Notes under the pieces: generated by a model
Told to the model about the DNA's origin: nothing
The model's input: the letters and a program-made list of their open reading frames with translations, nothing else
Databases searched by the model: none
Shown here: piece after piece, positions 1 through 6,176 of the stretch
Position numbering within the stretch: position 1 is the first letter of the stretch
Layout: the number at the start of each line of letters is the position of its first letter
NCBI GenBank assembly: GCA_025353235.1
Contig: JANXQZ010000505.1
Coordinates: 1 to 9,173, forward strand
Length of the DNA stretch: 9,173 nt
Source: Bryobacterales bacterium
GTDB taxonomy: Bacteria; Acidobacteriota; Terriglobia; Bryobacterales; Bryobacteraceae
Direction: 5' to 3'
Made by a program: the position numbers and the translations under genes

Positions 1-167
1 TTGCCGAACTTCTCAAGCTGTTGCGAGGCGAAGTGCGCGCCATCCACCTTCGCGGCCAGCTTCTTTTCCATTCCCTGGAGTCCAGCTTGAGTCCAGATAA
101 CGAAACCCGCCGGATCGGCTGCCATCAGGGGCAGAGCGCAAAGGAGTGCAATGGTGCGAATTTTCAT
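1..167 (-). CDS. Secreted protein, possibly cupin-type, N-terminal fragment (cut by left edge)
   Basis: Only the first 55 codons are visible; the gene runs off the left edge. The N-terminus is a typical Sec signal peptide: Lys/Arg at residues 2-4, a hydrophobic core (TIALLCALPL), and a likely cleavage site after Leu-Met-Ala near residue 16. The mature part starts ADPAGF and continues as a charged amphipathic segment (GMEKKLAAKVDG, then QQLEKFG). From memory this resembles the start of periplasmic cupin-domain proteins common in Acidobacteria, but the cupin barrel itself would lie outside the window, so that is inference. The ATG overlaps the coxG stop by 4 bp (ATGA) and has no clear Shine-Dalgarno, so it is probably translated by coupling as the fifth gene of the cox operon. 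A secreted product in a cytoplasmic hydroxylase operon is slightly unexpected. Confidence 0.7.
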   Translation of the reverse strand, partial: MKIRTIALLCALPLMAADPAGFVIWTQAGLQGMEKKLAAKVDGAHFASQQLEKFG

Positions 168-610
168 GTGGTCGGTTGGGTTGCCGCTTCAGCGAATTTT
201 TCGAAAAACTTCTTGATGATCATCTTCGACGTACTTTCCAGCAGACGCTGCCCGACCGCAGCGATGGTTCCGCCCACTTGCACGTCCCCTTCATACTTCA
301 CTTCCGTTGCGCCCTCTTGCGGTGTCAGGTTGAGCAGGCCGCTGCCTTTCAGGAAGCCGACCTTGCCGCTGCCTTCCACTAAGAGCATGAAGTTATCCGG
401 CGGATGCGCGTCGGCGATCTTTACCTTTCCCGTGAACAGGCCGGAAAAGCTCGCGATCGCCATCTTCATCTTCATCTCATACTCGTCTTCTCCGATCTTT
501 TCGAGATGGTCGGTACCCGGCATGCACTTGGCGAGAATCACCGGATCCTGAAGAAGTTTGTAAGCCTCGTCGCGGGGAATGGGAACGGTGTAGGAACCGC
601 TGATCTTCAT
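164..610 (-). CDS. coxG: CoxG-like SRPBCC protein (carbon monoxide dehydrogenase subunit G family)
   Basis: A 148-residue protein of the CoxG/SRPBCC (START-like) fold. Visible hallmarks are the opening M-K-I-x-G-x-Y-T-V with alternating hydrophobic residues, the PGTDHLEKIGEDEY segment near residues 31-44, a central strand pair around the Phe-Thr-Gly-Lys-Val of residues 59-63, and a late G-D-V-Q-V-GG-x-I-A-x-V-G-Q-R-L motif (residues about 109-123). In carboxidotrophs CoxG is linked to membrane recruitment of the enzyme, and quinone carriage has been proposed. That is family knowledge; nothing here fixes the ligand. This copy ends soon after the fold (EKFAEAATQPTT) and lacks the long C-terminal tail or anchor of some CoxG proteins, so membrane attachment by its own helix is unlikely. 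The start overlaps the coxM stop as ATGA, with GAGG five bases upstream of the ATG. Confidence 0.88.
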   Translation of the reverse strand: MKISGSYTVPIPRDEAYKLLQDPVILAKCMPGTDHLEKIGEDEYEMKMKMAIASFSGLFTGKVKIADAHPPDNFMLLVEGSGKVGFLKGSGLLNLTPQEGATEVKYEGDVQVGGTIAAVGQRLLESTSKMIIKKFFEKFAEAATQPTT

Positions 611-1437
611 CCCATCCTCGACGCTGCTTCCTTCAGAGCGCGCTGAGTGTAGATGCGTGCGAGATGCTTGCGGTAGCTGGCCGATGCGTGGATGTCGGAG
701 TTGGAATCGGCTCCATCGGCCACCACCGCTGCGGCCTTCGCGGCATCATGAGTGGAAGTGTAGATCTCTTCGGCATTAGTGGCCCGATACGCCTTGGCTC
801 CCAAACCTGTAACGCCGATGCGTACGAACTCACTCGAGACGCGGACGGCCACACCGACAATCGCGAATCCCGAAGCGGGCTGAACGCATTTTTGATAGCT
901 GACGCCCGTCCCTCGCTGCTCAACTGGCACGATTACTTCCGCGATGATCTCGCCCGATTCGAGAGCCGTGGTCAGCATGTCGACAAAGAAATCGCTCGCG
1001 CCCACGACGCGCTCGCCGCCCTTCTTCACCAGCTTGAACTGCGCCTCGAGAGCGCAAAAGGCAGCGGGATAATCCGCAGAGGGATCGGCGTGGGCCGCGC
1101 TTCCGCCAATCGTGCCGCGATTGCGCACTTGTATGTCACCGATATTCGAAACTGTTTCCGAAAGCAGCGGACAATGCGCTCTCACAATGGGCGAGCTCTC
1201 CACGTCCCAGTGCGTGGTCCCTGCGCCGATGTGCATCTGTTCGCCTTCCCGCCGGATGTAATTCAACTCTCTCAAGCGGCCGATATCGATGAGCTGCTCG
1301 GGCGCGGCCAAGCGGAGCTTCATCATGGGGATCAGGCTCATCCCACCCGCGAGCGGCTTTGCGCCTTCATTCGCCAGCAGGTCGAGCGCTTCCTGCAAGG
1401 TTGCAGGGGCCGAGTATTCGAATTGCTGGGAGATCAT
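607..1437 (-). CDS. coxM: Molybdenum hydroxylase FAD-binding medium subunit (CoxM-like)
   Basis: A 276-residue FAD subunit of the xanthine dehydrogenase/CO dehydrogenase family. Both FAD-pyrophosphate motifs are present: AGGMSLIPMMK at residues 30-40 and TIGGSAAHADP at 109-119. The length is normal for the family (about 270-290). It takes electrons from the 2Fe-2S subunit and hands them on, to quinones in the known CO dehydrogenases. The C-terminal half (from about residue 165, IIAEVIVP) is the usual CO_deh_flav_C region. The ATG overlaps the coxL stop (ATGA) and is preceded by a strong AAGGAG seven bases upstream, so the start is well fixed. It sits between coxL and coxG, giving the gene order S-L-M-G. 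The order S-L-M differs from the M-S-L order of the classical form I operon. Gene symbol by homology only; the substrate is not shown. Confidence 0.93.
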   Translation of the reverse strand: MISQQFEYSAPATLQEALDLLANEGAKPLAGGMSLIPMMKLRLAAPEQLIDIGRLRELNYIRREGEQMHIGAGTTHWDVESSPIVRAHCPLLSETVSNIGDIQVRNRGTIGGSAAHADPSADYPAAFCALEAQFKLVKKGGERVVGASDFFVDMLTTALESGEIIAEVIVPVEQRGTGVSYQKCVQPASGFAIVGVAVRVSSEFVRIGVTGLGAKAYRATNAEEIYTSTHDAAKAAAVVADGADSNSDIHASASYRKHLARIYTQRALKEAASRMG

Positions 1438-3767
1438 GCGCGGGCTCCTTCCATCAGGTTCCAGATTTTCTCTGGAGTCATCGGCATGTCGATGTGCCGA
1501 ACCCCCAGGGTGCTCAGCGCGTCCACCACGGAATTCACCACGGCGGGCGAGCAGCCGATCGTCCCAGCCTCGCCGACACCCTTCACGCCTAGCGGGTTTA
1601 CGGGGGACGGCGTCACGGTGTGCTCCGTCTCAATCCACGGAATCATGCTAGCTCTGGGTATCGCGTAATCCATAAACTCACCCGTAATGAGCTGGCCATT
1701 GTCGTCATAGACGGCCTGTTCCCAGAGCGCCTGCCCCAACCCTTGGACCACGCCGCCATGCACCTGTCCAGCCACGATTAGCGGATTGATGATGTTGCCG
1801 CAATCATCCACCGCCACATAGCGCTTGATCTCAATGTCGCCAGTCTCGCGATTCACTTCGGTCACCACCGCGTGCGCGCCAAACGGGAAAGCGAAATTCG
1901 GCGGTTCCCAGAAGTACGTCTCCACCATGCCCGGTTGCGTGCCGGGCGGCAGCTTCATCGCACGGTGTGACGCGCCCGCAATCTCGGCCAGCGTGACGCT
2001 CTTGCCAGTCTTATGGTCAACGCACACGCCGTCTGAGAAAGACACCTCCTCAGACTCGAGCAGCATCGCGCCATACTTCTTGATCTTCTTCTTGAGTTCT
2101 TGCAATGCGAAATAAACGGCGGTGCCACCCACTGCCGTGCCTCGACTGCCAAACGTGCCGATGCCGTATTGGACGATGGCCGTATCGCCATGCAGCACGA
2201 TCACATCATCGATTCCGACACCCAGCTCATCGGCGGTGATCTGTGCGAAGGTGGTCTCTTCGCCCTGCCCGTGTGGGGACGAGCCCGTCATTACCGTGAC
2301 CATTCCGCTCGGCTCGATCTTCACAGTGGCGCTTTCCCAGCCGCCTGCGGGCGTTGCAGGCGACGGCCCGAACGCGCAAATTTCGCCGTAGGTGGATAGG
2401 CCGATGCCCATCAAGCGCCCTTGGCTGCGCGCCTGCCTTTGCTCTTCGCGCAGGTTGTGATAATCGATCAGGTCCATCGCTTTGTGCAGCGGGGCCGCGT
2501 AGTTGCCGCTATCGTAGCTGAGCCCGGTGCCGGTGGCGTAGGGGAATTCGTCATTGTGGATGAAGTTCTTCAGCCGGATCTCGGCTGGGTCCATCTTGAG
2601 TTCAGCGGCAAGGATATCCACCATCCGTTCGATGCCGTGAGTGGCTTCCGGACGGCCCGCGCCGCGATATGCATCAGTCGGGACAGCGTTGGTGAAAGCT
2701 CCCACGATATCGGCTCGCACGTTCTGGCAACGGTACAGGCCGGGCATCATGAGCACCGACAATGTGGGGATAGCTGGCGTCAACAACTGATGGTACGCGC
2801 CCAGATCCTGAATTAGCTTAAGTTTGATGCCTAAGATAGTGCCATCCTTTTTGGCGGCAACTTCGAAGTAATCCACATGCCCGCGGCCATGAATGGTACA
2901 CATGCAATTCTCGCGGCGGGATTCGATCCACTTCACCGGCTGGCCAAGCTTCATCGCTACAAAGCCCATCAGCGCTTCTTCGGCATACACGTTGAGCTTG
3001 CTGCCGAAGCCGCCTCCCACCTCGGGAGTGACTACGCGCACCTTGTGCTCCGGGGCTCCCAGCATCTGCGCCACCAAGGTTCGCATGAGATGCGGGATCT
3101 GCGTGGATGACCAGATGGTGAGCGCCTTATCGCCCGTGTTGTAATCTGCTACGACTCCGCGCGTTTCCATCGAGCTTGGAATCAGGCGCTGGCTGGTGAT
3201 GCGCTGCTTCACCACCACTTCAGCTTGGGCGAAAGCCGTGTCCACATCGCCGCCCTCCTGGTGATAATTGAAGGCGACATTGTCGGGCCACTCGGGATGC
3301 ACAGGGGGTGCGCCGGGCCCGATGGCTTTCTCAGGATCGGTGACCGCTTGCAGCGTCTCGTATTCCACTTCGATCAAGTCGACCGCATCGCGTGCGATGT
3401 ACTTGTCGGTGGCGACTACGACCGCAACGGGATGGCCGATGAAGTACACGCGATCGATCGCCAGAACGTAATGATGCGGCACACGCAGGCCTGGCAGCGA
3501 CGCCCCGCAGGGAACTGGTCCAACCTTCTCGGTATCTTTGCCGACGTAAACCGCTGCTACGCCCGGATGTGCCAAGGCCGCAGCTATGTCGACGGACTTG
3601 ATGTTCGCCGCTCCATGCGGGCTGCGGAGGATACAGGCATGGAGCATGCCGGGCATCTGGATATCGTCGACGTAGGTTGCGGAGCCGGTGATCAGCCGCG
3701 GATCTTCCTGGCGGCGCATAGCCTTTCCAACCAGCTTTTCTGTCTTGGTGATGGTAGTGGTGGCCAT
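1434..3767 (-). CDS. coxL: Molybdenum-binding large subunit, form II (CoxL-like)
   Basis: A 777-residue molybdopterin-cytosine-dinucleotide hydroxylase large subunit; full length for the family (about 770-810). Landmarks are the N-terminal MRRQEDPRLITGSATYVDD (17-35), the Mo-site GGGFGSK (251-257), the active-site loop AYRGAGR (366-372), GQGEETTFAQI (500-510) facing the cofactor, and the catalytic Glu in GVGEAGT (Glu733). AYRGAGR marks form II. Form I, the demonstrated CO dehydrogenase, has AYxCSFR with a Cys that holds Cu; that Cys is absent here. Form II enzymes are often annotated as CO dehydrogenase, but the true substrate may be another aldehyde or N-heterocycle. The start is supported by GGGAG six bases upstream; coxS ends 1 bp before it. 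No frameshift or internal stop is seen across 2.3 kb. Confidence 0.95.
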   Translation of the reverse strand: MATTTITKTEKLVGKAMRRQEDPRLITGSATYVDDIQMPGMLHACILRSPHGAANIKSVDIAAALAHPGVAAVYVGKDTEKVGPVPCGASLPGLRVPHHYVLAIDRVYFIGHPVAVVVATDKYIARDAVDLIEVEYETLQAVTDPEKAIGPGAPPVHPEWPDNVAFNYHQEGGDVDTAFAQAEVVVKQRITSQRLIPSSMETRGVVADYNTGDKALTIWSSTQIPHLMRTLVAQMLGAPEHKVRVVTPEVGGGFGSKLNVYAEEALMGFVAMKLGQPVKWIESRRENCMCTIHGRGHVDYFEVAAKKDGTILGIKLKLIQDLGAYHQLLTPAIPTLSVLMMPGLYRCQNVRADIVGAFTNAVPTDAYRGAGRPEATHGIERMVDILAAELKMDPAEIRLKNFIHNDEFPYATGTGLSYDSGNYAAPLHKAMDLIDYHNLREEQRQARSQGRLMGIGLSTYGEICAFGPSPATPAGGWESATVKIEPSGMVTVMTGSSPHGQGEETTFAQITADELGVGIDDVIVLHGDTAIVQYGIGTFGSRGTAVGGTAVYFALQELKKKIKKYGAMLLESEEVSFSDGVCVDHKTGKSVTLAEIAGASHRAMKLPPGTQPGMVETYFWEPPNFAFPFGAHAVVTEVNRETGDIEIKRYVAVDDCGNIINPLIVAGQVHGGVVQGLGQALWEQAVYDDNGQLITGEFMDYAIPRASMIPWIETEHTVTPSPVNPLGVKGVGEAGTIGCSPAVVNSVVDALSTLGVRHIDMPMTPEKIWNLMEGARA

Positions 3768-3768
3768 G

Positions 3769-4239
3769 CTACGCTCCCTTTCCCGCCGCGACTGCTTTCA
3801 CGGCATTCACGATGTGCTGATAGCCTGTGCAGCGGCAGAGATTGCCGCCGAGCCCGTCTCGAATTTCGGCCTCGGTCGGGTGAGGGTTGCGCTCCAGGAT
3901 CTGCTTGGCGGTCATGATCATGCCGGGGGTGCAGAAGCCGCACTGCAAACCGTGCTCGTTCCAGAAGGCCTGCTGCATGGGATCGAGCTTGCCATCGCGC
4001 GCTAGACCCTCGATGGTGAGGACGTCGCAGCCATTGGCCTGGACGGCGAACATCGCGCAACTCTTAATGGCTTTTCCATCGACGTTGACGGTGCAAGCGC
4101 CGCAGATGGATGTTTCGCAGCCGATGTGCGGGCCGGTGAGTCCGACCGTTTCGCGGAGGTAGTGAATGAGTAGGAGACGGGGCTCGACGGTGTCGGAGCG
4201 CTTCTTTCCGTTTATCGTGACGTGGATGGTGGTTTGCAT
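3769..4239 (-). CDS. coxS: Molybdenum hydroxylase 2Fe-2S small subunit (CoxS-like)
   Basis: A 156-residue iron-sulfur subunit, normal family length. The N-terminal plant-ferredoxin-type domain binds one cluster through Cys41, Cys46, Cys49 and Cys61 ([10 protein letters not shown], then KSC). The C-terminal four-helix domain binds the second through Cys100, Cys103, Cys135 and Cys137 (QCGFCTPGM and NLCRCTGYQ). It relays electrons from the Mo centre in CoxL to FAD in CoxM. I place the start at ATG 4239 because [13 protein letters not shown] begins exactly where the family begins. The frame stays open upstream to a TTG at 4437, but that 66-residue extension is Arg/Ser-rich, has no family counterpart and overlaps a gene relic. 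No good Shine-Dalgarno precedes 4239, so the start rests on homology. It is the first gene of the operon, and no convincing promoter is visible upstream. Confidence 0.93.
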   Translation of the reverse strand: MQTTIHVTINGKKRSDTVEPRLLLIHYLRETVGLTGPHIGCETSICGACTVNVDGKAIKSCAMFAVQANGCDVLTIEGLARDGKLDPMQQAFWNEHGLQCGFCTPGMIMTAKQILERNPHPTEAEIRDGLGGNLCRCTGYQHIVNAVKAVAAGKGA

Positions 4240-4325
4240 AAGCTGAAGTACCAGCGGATATGACGATAACACAAGTTGGGGGAGGAGCCGCGCTGCTGGT
4301 TGCGTTGCCAGGAGACACAATTCGG

Positions 4326-4423
4326 GCGATGCTCGCCTTTCTCGGTCTTGGGTCCGGTGGACTCTTGCGCGTTCTCGCGATTGATTTCGGCGCGAGAGTT
4401 GCGGTGCTGATTTTGAAGCCCAT
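4326..4423 (-). pseudogene. Relic of a small [14 protein letters not shown] protein, frameshifted
   Basis: An ATG at 4423 with an ideal GGAG upstream opens [13 protein letters not shown]. One frame over, at 4385-4326, the same strand reads INRENAQ followed by [14 protein letters not shown] recognise the shape (R)ENAQ-x-STGP+TxxGK as the recurrent N-terminus of short hypothetical proteins common in Acidobacteriota and Planctomycetota. This is from memory and has no functional name. Adding one A to the AAA run at 4387-4385 joins the frames as APK-INRENAQ, so a one-base loss in a homopolymer explains the break. After GEHR the expected SSxNALKHGL continuation is missing in all three frames, so the relic is also truncated or further decayed. 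It lies directly upstream of coxS and may serve only as its leader. Function of the family unknown. Confidence 0.6.
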
Positions 4424-4830
4424 GAACACTCCTTCAATTCGAGAATAGCGGACCGCCCTGGGTTGACAGGGGTATTTTATGCAAGTTGTTGGCGGCGTGT
4501 GCGCGGGTTCATCAGCGGCGAAGAACCCGCTGCCGCGCCCCGGAATGGTGCTGGGGGTGTGGGTTCTCTCGTGCGAACGGCCCAGGATCGCGTCCTCGGC
4601 GGCATAGTCGAATTTGCGGTGAATTTGTTGGCTTCGCCGGGTAAGCGCTCCGACCCACTCGATGCCGATATCATTTTTATCCTGCTCGTCGGCCCATCCT
4701 TCCCTCATGCAGCAAGAGGCGGGTTAAGGCTGCCTCCGAGTCGGCTGGCTTCAAGTCTACACGTCCAATGCGCTGATAGAGATCTCGGTTTCTAGGTAAA
4801 TTCCGACCCCCGCTCATCTTGCCTCGGAAA
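4424..4830. other. Non-coding stretch, no supported gene
   Basis: I find no gene I can support between the relic at 4423 and the zinc-ribbon gene. Open frames on both strands here are short, rich in Arg, Pro and Ser, and lack family motifs. One strong inverted repeat is present at 4503-4530. The composition looks like formerly coding, decayed DNA, perhaps once part of the same small gene as the relic, but that cannot be shown. Confidence 0.4.
4503..4530. repeat. Perfect 8-bp inverted repeat
   Basis: GCGGGTTC at 4503-4510 and GAACCCGC at 4523-4530 are perfect complements around a 12-base loop. No T-run follows on either strand, so it is not a convincing intrinsic terminator. It lies in the empty stretch upstream of coxS. 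Confidence 0.6.
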
Positions 4831-4852
4831 CGGTCGATCCCGACGTCGACCG
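4831..4852 (-). terminator. Hairpin directly after the zinc-ribbon gene
   Basis: CGGTCGA (4831-4837) pairs perfectly with TCGACCG (4846-4852) around an 8-base loop, and the stem begins at the base after the TAG stop of the minus-strand gene. On that strand only TTT follows (4830-4828), so the U-tract is short. The position fits a terminator; the weak tail leaves it uncertain. Confidence 0.4.
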
Positions 4853-5249
4853 CTAGCAGGATCTAATCGGTTCTCTCGCGACGGTTGCGGTTCCGCTTGG
4901 GACGACGACTTTCGGGTAGAGTCGACTCCACCCAAAGAAGGCGAGTGCTGCTCCAGGGATTGCCCCGAGGAAAAAGAGGCCTATCGGGGGATCCGCGTCA
5001 AGCCACCTGCCCCTAATCAAGACCGCAAAAACACCACCGCCTGCAAATCCTAGAACGAAGGACGCGAATTCGAGAGCACCTAAAATGGTTTCTCCAAGAA
5101 CGCTGTGCTCTGCTTCTAACCGCGCCGCATCATCAAGAGCACCCGGATTGAAACGTGCACCACATCTCGGGCACACATGGCGTGCCTGTTCCAGGATCTC
5201 ACGTCTATGCTTGACCGCATTTTGCACAGGAATGTGTGACGATGCTCAT
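4853..5249 (-). pseudogene. Zinc-ribbon protein with two membrane helices, split by a +1 frameshift
   Basis: The frame from ATG 5249 reads MSIVTHSCAKCGQA and stops at 5205. The next frame holds RREILEQARHVCPRCGARF and then stays open to 4853. Removing one base (5207) fuses them into a 131-residue protein with a proper zinc ribbon, Cys8-x2-Cys11 and Cys26-x2-Cys29. Two hydrophobic segments follow (TILGALEFASFVLGF... and IGLFFLGAIPGAALAFFGW), so it would be a small inner-membrane protein with a cytoplasmic or facing zinc ribbon. Family and function are not recognised. As it stands, a shorter product could start at GTG 5227 (124 residues) but would have only the second Cys pair and could not form the ribbon. 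A basecalling error at 5207 is the main alternative to true decay. It ends on a hairpin and is separated from the cox operon by about 600 bp. Confidence 0.65.
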
Positions 5250-5318
5250 GGCGAGCCTACTATACATCGCGGAGGGCGTCTCGGATGCTACCACGTCTGA
5301 TTTCCCAGAACAGGCTTG

Positions 5319-5356
5319 CTGAACGGCTAGGCGTTCGTTTAAGTCTGAACGGCTGG
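5319..5356. repeat. Two direct repeats of CTGAACGGCTRG
   Basis: CTGAACGGCTAG (5319-5330) and CTGAACGGCTGG (5345-5356) match at 11 of 12 bases with a 26-bp period. They lie in the 290-bp gap between the divergent zinc-ribbon gene and hicB. The spacing of about 2.5 helical turns could suit paired protein binding, but no regulator is known for them. Confidence 0.5.
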
Positions 5357-5358
5357 AC

Positions 5359-5419
5359 CCAGACATGAAGTCTGGATAAGCGACTTGTCGTTGACAAATC
5401 GTCGTCGTTAGTATCGACG
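5359..5419. repeat. Three consecutive inverted repeats upstream of hicB
   Basis: In order: CCAGAC-5-GTCTGG (5359-5375, perfect 6-bp arms); CGACTTGTC-3-GACAAATCG (5381-5401, 8 of 9 pairs); and CGTCG-7-CGACG (5403-5419, perfect 5-bp arms). The middle one contains a TTGACA at 5391-5396, but no good -10 follows at 16-18 bp. The cluster may hold operators or RNA hairpins. It is 124 bp from the hicB ATG, far for a classic HicB operator, so the assignment is open. Nothing else is seen in 5420-5542. Confidence 0.45.
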
Positions 5420-5542
5420 TGTTATCGCGTTCTTCAACCGAAGGATCATCCTGGTCCGGACTGTCCCCCACAAGCAAAACGTGACGGAGCGAGTACAAGC
5501 CGAACCCGTGATAACTTTGACCATCAGTGCTAAGCTGTGGCT

Positions 5543-5749
5543 ATGAAGCTCACCATTGAGCTGGAGCGCGAAGTTGATGGCCGTTGGATTGCCGAGGTTC
5601 CAGAATTGAACATCCTACTGTATGGGGATTCAAGGCAAGATGCTATACAACGAGCCCAGGTCGCCGCGCAGGAGATTGTTCTGGACCGGATCGCCCGCGC
5701 AGAATTACCTGCCGATTCATCCAATGCCACCTTCAACGTTGCTGCGTGA
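5543..5749 (+). CDS. hicB: HicB-family antitoxin (short form)
   Basis: A 68-residue protein from ATG 5543 (a GTG at 5537 would add two residues). It shows the HicB signature: an opening beta hairpin MKLTIELEREVDGRWIAEVP, then LLYGDSRQDAIQRAQ and a helix through VAAQEIVLDRI ending A-x-A-E-LP, the degraded RNase H-like fold. There is no C-terminal ribbon-helix-helix or HTH, as is usual for short HicB proteins, so own-promoter repression would need another means. It neutralises the mRNA-cleaving HicA toxin by binding it. hicA follows with a GTGA overlap, so the pair is co-translated. The antitoxin frame is intact while the toxin is broken. No clear Shine-Dalgarno is visible. This is the only clear plus-strand gene pair in the window. 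Confidence 0.82.
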   Translation: MKLTIELEREVDGRWIAEVPELNILLYGDSRQDAIQRAQVAAQEIVLDRIARAELPADSSNATFNVAA

Positions 5750-5959
5750 GCACGTGGCCTTCGGCTAAGGCTCGCCGTGTTCTCGCCGCTCTGAAACGGA
5801 TCGGCTGGAGCCATGATCGAAGTGCGGGATCTCAACAAGATACTGAAGAAGGTAGGATGGGCGGACTATCCGTTCTCCTTTCACAATTCAGAGGAACTTG
5901 GGCCAGTCTTATTGGGGAAGATCGCTAAGACGACTGGGCTTCAGCCTACCGACCTCTGA
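5746..5959 (+). pseudogene. hicA: HicA-family toxin, broken by a one-base insertion at the catalytic His
   Basis: From GTG 5746 the frame reads a clean HicA N-terminus (S-T-W-PSAKARRVLAAL, KRIGWSHDRSAGS) and then goes wrong. Another frame continues KILKKVGWADYPFSFHNSEEL, then GPVLLGKIAKTTGLQPTDL, ending in TGA 5957-5959, a typical HicA C-terminus. Deleting one of the two A's at 5834-5835 restores GGA-TCT-CAC-AAG, i.e. Gly-Ser-His-Lys, and yields a 70-residue protein of normal family length. The restored His is the catalytic residue of this dsRBD-like mRNA interferase. As sequenced, the frame runs on to a stop near 5928 with an unrelated tail lacking the His. A fragment could start at ATG 5814 but would lack the N-terminal strand and the His. 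So the toxin is most likely dead; a sequencing error or programmed frameshift is the alternative. Confidence 0.85.
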
Positions 5960-6176
5960 CGACCAAGTCTCTTGTGTGTCAGCCCGACGAGCCAGGCCCG
6001 AGCACCATCTGCGGCCACCGGGTTGACAGGCCACCTGCTGAAGGCGGCCAACAGCGCCAAAGGATCGTGGCATGTGCCGCACAGGCGGCCTCCACGCGGC
6101 CCTCCCGAATGCGCAACTGCAACGCTTCGGCTTCTTCTGCCATTGGATCTTTCGGCCACCGGATAATTCGGATAGC
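5960..6176. other. Spacer between hicA and the lipoprotein gene, doubtful small minus-strand frame
   Basis: On the minus strand an ATG at 6143 opens MAEEAEALQLRIREGRVEAAC, a plausible acidic helical start, but runs into a stop at 5979. The neighbouring minus frame carries HDPLALLAAFSRWPVNP and stays open to 5941. The two together would make a protein of about 66 residues with one frameshift. I do not recognise either part, and chance is a fair explanation. No terminator with a T-run is seen after the lipoprotein gene. Confidence 0.25.

Noticed and set aside
664..1668. Long plus-strand open frame (334 codons) across coxM and the end of coxL
   Set aside because: It is antisense to two genes with clear motifs; the product has no recognisable domain and is a by-product of GC-rich codon use.
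3225..3917. Plus-strand open frame of 230 codons opposite coxL and coxS
   Set aside because: Antisense shadow of conserved genes, with no family features.
4240..4437. Upstream extension of coxS to a TTG start
   Set aside because: The extra 66 residues are Arg/Ser-rich, absent from the family, and overlap the small gene relic in another frame.
4260..4448. Plus-strand 62-codon hydrophobic frame
   Set aside because: It is the antisense of the relic with no ribosome site; its hydrophobicity follows from the reverse complement of polar codons.
5391..5419. TTGACA as a sigma70 promoter for hicBA
   Set aside because: No acceptable -10 lies 16-18 bp downstream, and the hexamer is part of an inverted repeat. 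A second TTGACA at 4463 fails the same test.
5205..5498. Minus-strand 97-codon frame through the repeat block
   Set aside because: Only its last 15 codons (the first zinc-ribbon Cys pair) look coding; the rest crosses the hairpins and has no protein-like pattern.
5941..6159. CGTCH string resembling a haem c attachment motif on the minus strand
   Set aside because: The frame has no signal peptide or cytochrome fold around it; a five-residue match is likely chance.
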